From positions 1 to 5,466 of the forward strand of contig DASSHC010000442.1 of the NCBI GenBank assembly GCA_035693105.1: a stretch of DNA of 5,466 nucleotides, in the 5' to 3' direction. Under the pieces are notes generated by a model. It searched no databases and was not told the DNA's origin. It saw only the letters and a program-made list of their open reading frames with translations. This document shows, in pieces, positions 1 to 5,466 of this stretch (its first letter is position 1; the number at the start of each line of letters is the position of its first letter). Made by a program: the position numbers and the translations under genes. The stretch comes from DASSHC01 sp035693105 (GTDB lineage Bacteria; Chloroflexota; Chloroflexia; Thermomicrobiales; Thermomicrobiaceae).

Positions 1-1206
1 CTGGCTACCAACCTTACGCGTCTCTTGCTGCTCTCGCCGCTCCTGCTCGGCCTCGGAGCCGCCAGCAAGGGGATGCTCGAGGCCCAGGATGCCTTCACCA
101 TTCCCGCCATCGCACCGATCCTCTACAACCTCGGCATCATCTTCGGCGCGGTCTTCCTGGCGCCGAGTATGGGCGTCTACGGGTTGGTGGTCGGCGTCAT
201 CGTCGGCGCCTGCGGCCATGCCGGCATCCAGTTCGTCACGCTGGCGCGGCGCGGCATGCGCTTCCGCCCCACCCTCTCCACCCATATCGAGGGCTTGCGC
301 GAGGTCGGGCACCTGATGCTGCCGCGCCTGGTCGGGCAGGCGGCTTTTCAGGTCAACTTCATCGTGATGACCAACTTCGCCTCGCGCTTGCCGCAGAGCC
401 CAGTCGCGGCGCTGAATTACGCCTATCAGCTCTTCATGCTGCCCCACGGCGTGCTGGCGCTCAGCCTCTCGACGGTCATCTTCCCGGCCATGGCGCGCCA
501 GTACGAACTCGGCCGCGTGCACGAGTTGAAGCAGACGCTGACCTCGGCCCTCGGCCCGCTCCTCTTCCTGACCATCCCGGCCTCGATCGGGCTGTTCGTC
601 TTCCGCCTCAGCATCGTGCAGGTGATTTTCCAGCACGGCGACTTCGATGCCCATTCGACCGCCATGGTCGCGCGTGGCCTCGAATTCTTCTCGATCGGGC
701 TGGTCGCCTTCGCCGTGGTCGAGGCCGTCACGCGCGCCTTCTACGCCATGCACGACACGCGCACGCCGGTCATCGCCGGCGTCACCGCGGTGGTGGCCAA
801 CATCGCACTGAGCGCCGTCCTGGCACCGTTGCTCGGCCACGGCGGCCTGGCGCTCAGCATCTCGTTGACCACCTTCCTGGAGATGACCATCTTGCTGGTG
901 GTGCTGGAGCGGCGCATGGGCGGATTCGACTCCCAGCTCCCCCGGCAGCTCGCCAAGATGCTGGCGGCCGGCGTCGTCCTCCTCCTGGTCTCGCGCTGGC
1001 TGGCGGGTCCGCTGGCCGAAGCGACCAATCCCGTCAATGGCCACCGGCTGCTGACGATTCTAGCCTTCGGCTTCACGCTCGCGGTCGTTGCAGCCACCTA
1101 CTTCGTCGCGGCCTATTACCTGCGCATCCCGGAGCTAGAGCAGGTTCTGGCGCGTGTGCGCCGGCGACTCCCCGCCTGGGCCGCGCGCTGGCTCCGTCCG
1201 CTATAA
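1..1206 (+). CDS. murJ: Lipid II flippase MurJ (MviN), 3' portion; N-terminus outside window
   Basis: MurJ is an inner-membrane flippase of the MOP superfamily that moves undecaprenyl-linked peptidoglycan precursor (lipid II) to the outer face of the membrane. The frame is open from base 1 and ends at TAA 1204-1206, giving 401 residues. Family members are usually a little over 500 residues, so roughly the first 110-130, including TM1-3 with their conserved arginines, lie upstream. About eleven hydrophobic segments are visible, separated by short basic loops. Recognisable family blocks are the 'FTIPAIAPILYN' stretch (about residues 32-43), a 'LPHGVLALSLSTVIFPAMAR' block around TM8 (residues 147-166), and 'RAFYAMHDTRTPV' (about residues 245-257). 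The C-terminus is arginine-rich and probably cytoplasmic. TM8 reads AYQL where E. coli has ADRL, so the arginine important there is absent. An ORF start at TTG 25 is only an artefact of truncation. Another MOP-family exporter is possible but less likely; I am fairly sure of the family and moderately sure of the lipid II role. Confidence 0.9.
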   Translation: MATNLTRLLLLSPLLLGLGAASKGMLEAQDAFTIPAIAPILYNLGIIFGAVFLAPSMGVYGLVVGVIVGACGHAGIQFVTLARRGMRFRPTLSTHIEGLREVGHLMLPRLVGQAAFQVNFIVMTNFASRLPQSPVAALNYAYQLFMLPHGVLALSLSTVIFPAMARQYELGRVHELKQTLTSALGPLLFLTIPASIGLFVFRLSIVQVIFQHGDFDAHSTAMVARGLEFFSIGLVAFAVVEAVTRAFYAMHDTRTPVIAGVTAVVANIALSAVLAPLLGHGGLALSISLTTFLEMTILLVVLERRMGGFDSQLPRQLAKMLAAGVVLLLVSRWLAGPLAEATNPVNGHRLLTILAFGFTLAVVAATYFVAAYYLRIPELEQVLARVRRRLPAWAARWLRPL

Positions 1207-1207
1207 T
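1202..1207 (+). promoter_or_regulatory. Possible -10 element (TATAAT) upstream of lepA
   Basis: A perfect TATAAT hexamer overlaps the last codon and the TAA stop of murJ and ends 41 bases before the lepA ATG, which would give a 5' leader of about 35 nucleotides. Such a hexamer stands out in this GC-rich DNA. No credible -35 hexamer is visible 15-19 bases upstream (the region is GC-only), and there is no TG extension, so it could be chance: a leucine codon followed by the TAA stop supplies most of the bases. It is offered as a candidate internal promoter for lepA-mazG. Confidence 0.35.
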
Positions 1208-1223
1208 TGACGACTGGCCTATC

Positions 1224-1235
1224 AGGGGGAGAAGG
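1224..1235 (+). promoter_or_regulatory. Ribosome-binding site of lepA
   Basis: The purine-rich tract AGGGGGAGAAGG precedes the ATG at 1249 with about 13 bases between its 3' end and the start. That is slightly long, but it is the only Shine-Dalgarno-like element in the 42-base gap. It supports the ATG at 1249 over the in-frame TTG at 1207, which lies upstream of this tract and directly abuts the murJ stop. Confidence 0.55.
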
Positions 1236-1248
1236 CGGCACGCCAGGC

Positions 1249-3071
<1,823 letters not shown>

Positions 3072-3075
<4 letters not shown>

Positions 3076-4439
3076 GCGGTACCCACGAGATCCTGGTCGT
3101 CGGCCTCGGACCCGGCTCGCCCGACCTGTTGACGCGCGAGACGCTAGAGGCGCTGCGCTCGCCCCGCGTCTTCCTCCGCACCCGCATCCATCCGACACTC
3201 GACCGCCTGCCCGAGTCCGCCGCCTGGCGCTCCTTCGACCAGCTCTACGAAGATGCGCCCGACTTCGGCGCGCTCTATGACCGCATCGTCGATGAGCTAC
3301 TGGCGGCGGCGCGGCAAGGCTCGCTGGTCTACGCTGTCCCCGGCAGTCCGCTCTTCGCCGAGGCGACCGTGCGCCGCCTGCGCCAGCGCGCCTCCCAGGA
3401 GGGTGTGCCGGTACGTGTCCTGCCGGCAGTCGGCTTCGTGGATGTGGTGGCGAGCGCGCTCGACCTCGACCCGGTCGCCGGCAACCTGCAACTGGTCGAC
3501 GCGCTCGATCTGGCGGCCTTCAGCGAACGCGAGCCGTTCGCTGGCGGCACGCTGCCGCTCTCCAACCTGCGTCCCGCCCTCGTCGCCCAGCTCTACTCCA
3601 AACCAATCGCATCGGCCGCCAAGCTGGCGCTGCTGACCGCTTACCCGCCCGATCTTGAGGTGACGCTGGTCGCGGGCGCCGGCACGCCGCGGCAGGCGAT
3701 CGAGGCACGCGCGCTTAGCGAGTTGGACCACGGGAGCGTCGACCACCTGACGACGCTCTACCTGCCCGCGGTCGAGCCGCTGGCCTGGCCCCGCTCGTCC
3801 GATGCCGTGCGCCAGATCACGGCCCGGCTGCGCGCGCCGGAGGGCTGTCCGTGGGACCGCGAGCAGACGCACGTGTCACTGACACGCTACCTGATCGAGG
3901 AGGCCTACGAGGCGGTCGAGGCGCTGGAGCAGGACGAGCCCGGCGCGGTCGAGGAGGAGCTGGGCGATGTCCTCCTTCAGGTCTTCCTGCACGCGCAGAT
4001 CGCCGAGGAGGCCGGAGAGTTCTCGCTCGACGACATCTACCAGACGCTCGGCGCCAAGCTGGTTCGTCGCCACCCGCATGTCTTCGGCGAGGCGGTGGCC
4101 GAAACTGCCGGCGACGTGCTGAAGACCTGGAACGAGGTCAAGCGACAGGAGCGCGCAGCCAACGGCGCTGAGCCGGGCGAGCAGCCAGAGCCGTTCGGCG
4201 AGATCCCGCTGTCCCTGCCCGCGCTCGCCCGGGCGCAGACCATGGTACGCCGCGCCCGCGCGCAAACGGCGGGCGGCGAGTGGCCCAGCGCCCCGGCCCA
4301 AACGTTGAACGACGATACGCTCGGTCGCGAGCTCGCGCGCCTGGTGGCCGGCGCCGAGGCGGCGGGGCTCGACGCCGAGCAGGCGCTGCGCCGCTGGACG
4401 CGCGCCTTCGAGGCGGCACATCGACACCGGAAGCAGTAA
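3072..4439 (+). CDS. mazG: YabN-type fusion: tetrapyrrole methylase-like domain + MazG NTP pyrophosphohydrolase
   Basis: The protein has 455 residues. MazG enzymes hydrolyse nucleoside triphosphates to monophosphates plus pyrophosphate and are thought to clean the nucleotide pool. Residues 1 to about 235 resemble the SAM-dependent tetrapyrrole (corrin/porphyrin) methylase fold: an N-terminal VGLGPGSPDLLT (10-21), YAVPGSPLFAE (87-97), and later 'LPAVGFVDVVASALDLDP'. The substrate of this domain in YabN proteins is unknown to me. The MazG part starts at CPWDREQT (259-266) and has the metal-binding pattern E277xxE280 and E296xxD299, then KLVRRHPHVFG (329-339). The second MazG-like half (about 382-455) begins with LPALARAQ but lacks an EExxE helix and has Arg423 in place of the ExxD aspartate. 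It looks degenerate, and the total is somewhat shorter than a fusion with a full two-repeat MazG. The GTG start overlaps the lepA stop (GTGA) with only a weak GCGGGA upstream, which implies translational coupling. The domain assignment is firm; the physiological role is not. Confidence 0.93.
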
Positions 4440-4442
4440 AAT
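4437..4442 (+). promoter_or_regulatory. Possible -10 element (TAAAAT) upstream of aspS
   Basis: TAAAAT matches the -10 consensus at five of six bases and begins with the TAA stop of mazG. A TCGACA hexamer at 4421-4426 resembles a -35 box, but it lies only 10 bases upstream, too close for a sigma-70-type promoter. At 16 bases spacing only GGCACA (three matches) is found. The 73-base gap after it is the most AT-rich stretch in the window, which fits a regulatory spacer, but the assignment is weak. Read-through from mazG is equally possible, since no terminator hairpin is visible. Confidence 0.28.
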
Positions 4443-4462
4443 TGTACGGCTAAACCGAACAA

Positions 4463-4516
4463 ATGAGCGGTAGACAGGCAATCACCAGATGCAGGCGGAG
4501 GAAGAGCAGCGAATGA
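4463..4516 (+). other. Possible 17-codon leader ORF overlapping the aspS start (ATGA)
   Basis: An ATG at 4463 opens a 17-codon frame, MSGRQAITRCRRRKSSE, whose TGA stop (4514-4516) overlaps the aspS ATG (4513-4515) as ATGA. The aspS Shine-Dalgarno sequence is read as codons 12-14 (CGG AGG AAG). No Shine-Dalgarno sequence precedes the 4463 ATG. If the TAAAAT hexamer is a -10 box, the transcript would start only about 14 bases upstream. The peptide has no aspartate or asparagine codon, so it is not an obvious amino-acid-sensing attenuator. Short frames like this arise by chance, so this is only a candidate for translational coupling. Confidence 0.2.
4497..4504 (+). promoter_or_regulatory. Ribosome-binding site of aspS
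   Basis: GGAGGAAG lies 8 bases before the ATG at 4513 (11 bases from the end of the GGAGG core). It is the best Shine-Dalgarno match in the window. It decides the aspS start in favour of 4513 over an in-frame ATG at 4489, because it lies downstream of 4489 and that ATG has only a weak ACAGG ahead of it. Confidence 0.7.
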
Positions 4517-5466
4517 CCGTTGAGACGACGAAAGAGCAGCGACAACCCGGCGAGCGCGCTTACGTGACCTGCGGTGAGCTTCGGCTCGACGACGTGGGGC
4601 GCACCGTCACACTCAAGGGCTGGGTCAACCGGCGCCGCGACCACGGCGGCCTGATCTTCCTCGACCTGCGCGACCGCTACGGTGTCACCCAGGTGGTCGC
4701 CAACCCTGCCGTGTCGCCCGAGGCGCACGCCATCGCCGAACAGGTGCGCGGCGAGTTCGTCCTCTCGGTCAGTGGCGAGGTCGCCGCGCGGCCGGAAGGC
4801 ACGCGCAACCCGCAGATGGCGACCGGCGACGTCGAGGTGATCGCCCAGCGGGTCGAGATTCTCAATACCGCCAAGACGCCGCCCTTCTACATCAACGAAG
4901 AGTCGGATGTCGACGAGTCGCTGCGCCTGCAGTACCGCTTCCTTGACTTGCGCCGCGAGCGCATGCAGCGCAACCTCATCCTGCGCCATCAGGTGATCCG
5001 CTTCATTCGCGACTACCTCGACGCGCGCGACTTCATCGAGGTTGAGACGCCGATGCTGGTCAAGAGCACGCCGGAGGGTGCGCGTGACTACGTCGTGCCC
5101 AGCCGGGTGCATCCCGGCACCTTCTACGCTCTGCCGCAATCACCGCAGCAGCTCAAGCAGTTGCTGATGGTGGCCGGGTTCGAGCGCTACTTCCAGATTG
5201 CCCGCTGCTTTCGCGACGAGGACCTGCGCGCCGATCGCCAGCCCGAGTTCACCCAGCTCGACCTGGAAATGTCGTTCGTCGATCAGGACGACGTGCTGCG
5301 GCTCACCGAGGGGCTCTTTACCGATCTCTTCCGCGCCGTCGGCAGCAAGCCGCTCAAGGAGACCCCTTTCCCGCGCCTGACCTATGACGAGGCCATGCTC
5401 CGCTTCGGCAGCGACAAGCCGGACCTGCGCTTCGGCATGGAGATCTTCGACGTTACTGACCTGGTA
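4513..5466 (+). CDS. aspS: Aspartyl-tRNA synthetase (probably non-discriminating), 5' portion; 3' end outside window
   Basis: AspRS is a cytoplasmic class II synthetase that activates aspartate with ATP and charges tRNA(Asp). The first 318 residues are present out of roughly 590 expected for the bacterial type. The N-terminal OB-fold anticodon-binding domain spans about residues 17-120 and includes GWVNRRRDHGG (36-46) and RPEGTRNPQMATG (93-105). The catalytic domain starts with the linker 'LRLQYRFLDLRRERMQ' (137-152). Motif 1 ends in EVETPML (176-182) with the invariant Pro180. Then come the flipping loop STPEGARDY (185-193), PQSPQQLKQ (208-216), and motif 2 around RYFQIARCFRDED (225-237), with Arg234 as the expected ATP/aspartate-contacting arginine, followed by QPEFTQLDLEMSF (243-255). 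The GAD insertion and motif 3 would lie beyond the window. His44 and Gly96 match the residues associated with non-discriminating enzymes that also aspartylate tRNA(Asn). An alternative ATG at 4489 would add 8 residues. Confidence 0.96.
   Translation, partial: MTVETTKEQRQPGERAYVTCGELRLDDVGRTVTLKGWVNRRRDHGGLIFLDLRDRYGVTQVVANPAVSPEAHAIAEQVRGEFVLSVSGEVAARPEGTRNPQMATGDVEVIAQRVEILNTAKTPPFYINEESDVDESLRLQYRFLDLRRERMQRNLILRHQVIRFIRDYLDARDFIEVETPMLVKSTPEGARDYVVPSRVHPGTFYALPQSPQQLKQLLMVAGFERYFQIARCFRDEDLRADRQPEFTQLDLEMSFVDQDDVLRLTEGLFTDLFRAVGSKPLKETPFPRLTYDEAMLRFGSDKPDLRFGMEIFDVTDLV

Noticed and set aside
1207..1212. TTGACG as a -35 box for lepA
   Set aside because: It matches the -35 consensus at five of six bases, but the expected -10 position about 17 bases downstream (around 1230) is AGAAGG, part of the ribosome-binding tract.
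1207..1248. TTG at 1207 as the lepA start (622 residues)
   Set aside because: It lies ahead of the only ribosome-binding tract, adds 14 residues of no family similarity, and directly abuts the murJ stop. The ATG at 1249 gives the usual LepA N-terminus.
4421..4442. TCGACA plus TAAAAT as a full sigma-70 promoter for aspS
   Set aside because: The spacing is only 10 bases, far below the 16-18 needed, so the two hexamers cannot act together. Only the -10-like hexamer is kept, at low confidence.
4489..4512. ATG at 4489 as the aspS start
   Set aside because: It is in frame but has only a weak upstream ACAGG, whereas GGAGGAAG is well placed for the ATG at 4513. The extra eight residues are not needed by the family. 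It cannot be fully excluded.
4440..4512. T-box or other riboswitch controlling aspS
   Set aside because: The gap is only 73 bases, too short for a T-box, and no stem with a specifier loop, T-box core sequence or terminator hairpin could be found.
3876..5139. Two minus-strand open frames (3876-4481 and 4450-5139) opposite mazG and aspS
   Set aside because: Both lie almost wholly antisense to clear genes, have low-complexity Arg/Ala/Leu/Asp-rich translations, no family resemblance and no promoter or ribosome-binding site that I can see.

Overview
The window is a densely packed, single-strand stretch of a high-GC bacterial chromosome. It holds four recognisable housekeeping-type genes, all on the + strand: a 3' fragment of the lipid II flippase gene murJ (1-1206), the translation GTPase gene lepA (1249-3075), a tetrapyrrole-methylase/MazG fusion of the YabN type (3072-4439), and the 5' half of the aspartyl-tRNA synthetase gene aspS (4513-5466, cut by the window edge). 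The G/C-rich third codon positions, the YabN-type fusion, a MurJ with a TM8 unlike that of E. coli, and an AspRS of the 'RRDHGG...RPEGT' class would fit a Chloroflexota (Thermomicrobia-like) bacterium. That placement rests on general resemblance and is only moderately supported. Deinococcota or another high-GC lineage with tRNA-dependent amidation cannot be excluded.

Layout: murJ and lepA are separated by 42 bases. This gap is led by a perfect TATAAT hexamer that overlaps the murJ stop codon, and it carries a purine-rich ribosome-binding tract before the lepA ATG. lepA and mazG overlap by four bases (GTGA), so they are almost certainly one transcript with coupled translation. mazG and aspS are separated by 73 relatively AT-rich bases. 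This gap has a TAAAAT hexamer on the mazG stop codon, a possible 17-codon leader ORF whose TGA overlaps the aspS ATG, and a good Shine-Dalgarno sequence. There is no gene-free stretch above 300 bases, no RNA gene, no mobile element, no CRISPR array and no obvious terminator.

Functionally the genes cover cell-wall precursor export (MurJ), translation fidelity or ribosome assembly (LepA/EF4), nucleotide-pool sanitation coupled to an unexplained methylase-like domain (YabN/MazG), and tRNA charging (AspRS). They look like a conserved growth-related neighbourhood and not a dedicated pathway. I do not see a previously undescribed system. The points most worth a second look are the apparently non-discriminating AspRS, a MazG whose second half has lost its metal-binding elements, the leader ORF fused by ATGA to aspS, and the similar -10-like motifs placed on the stop codons of murJ and mazG.
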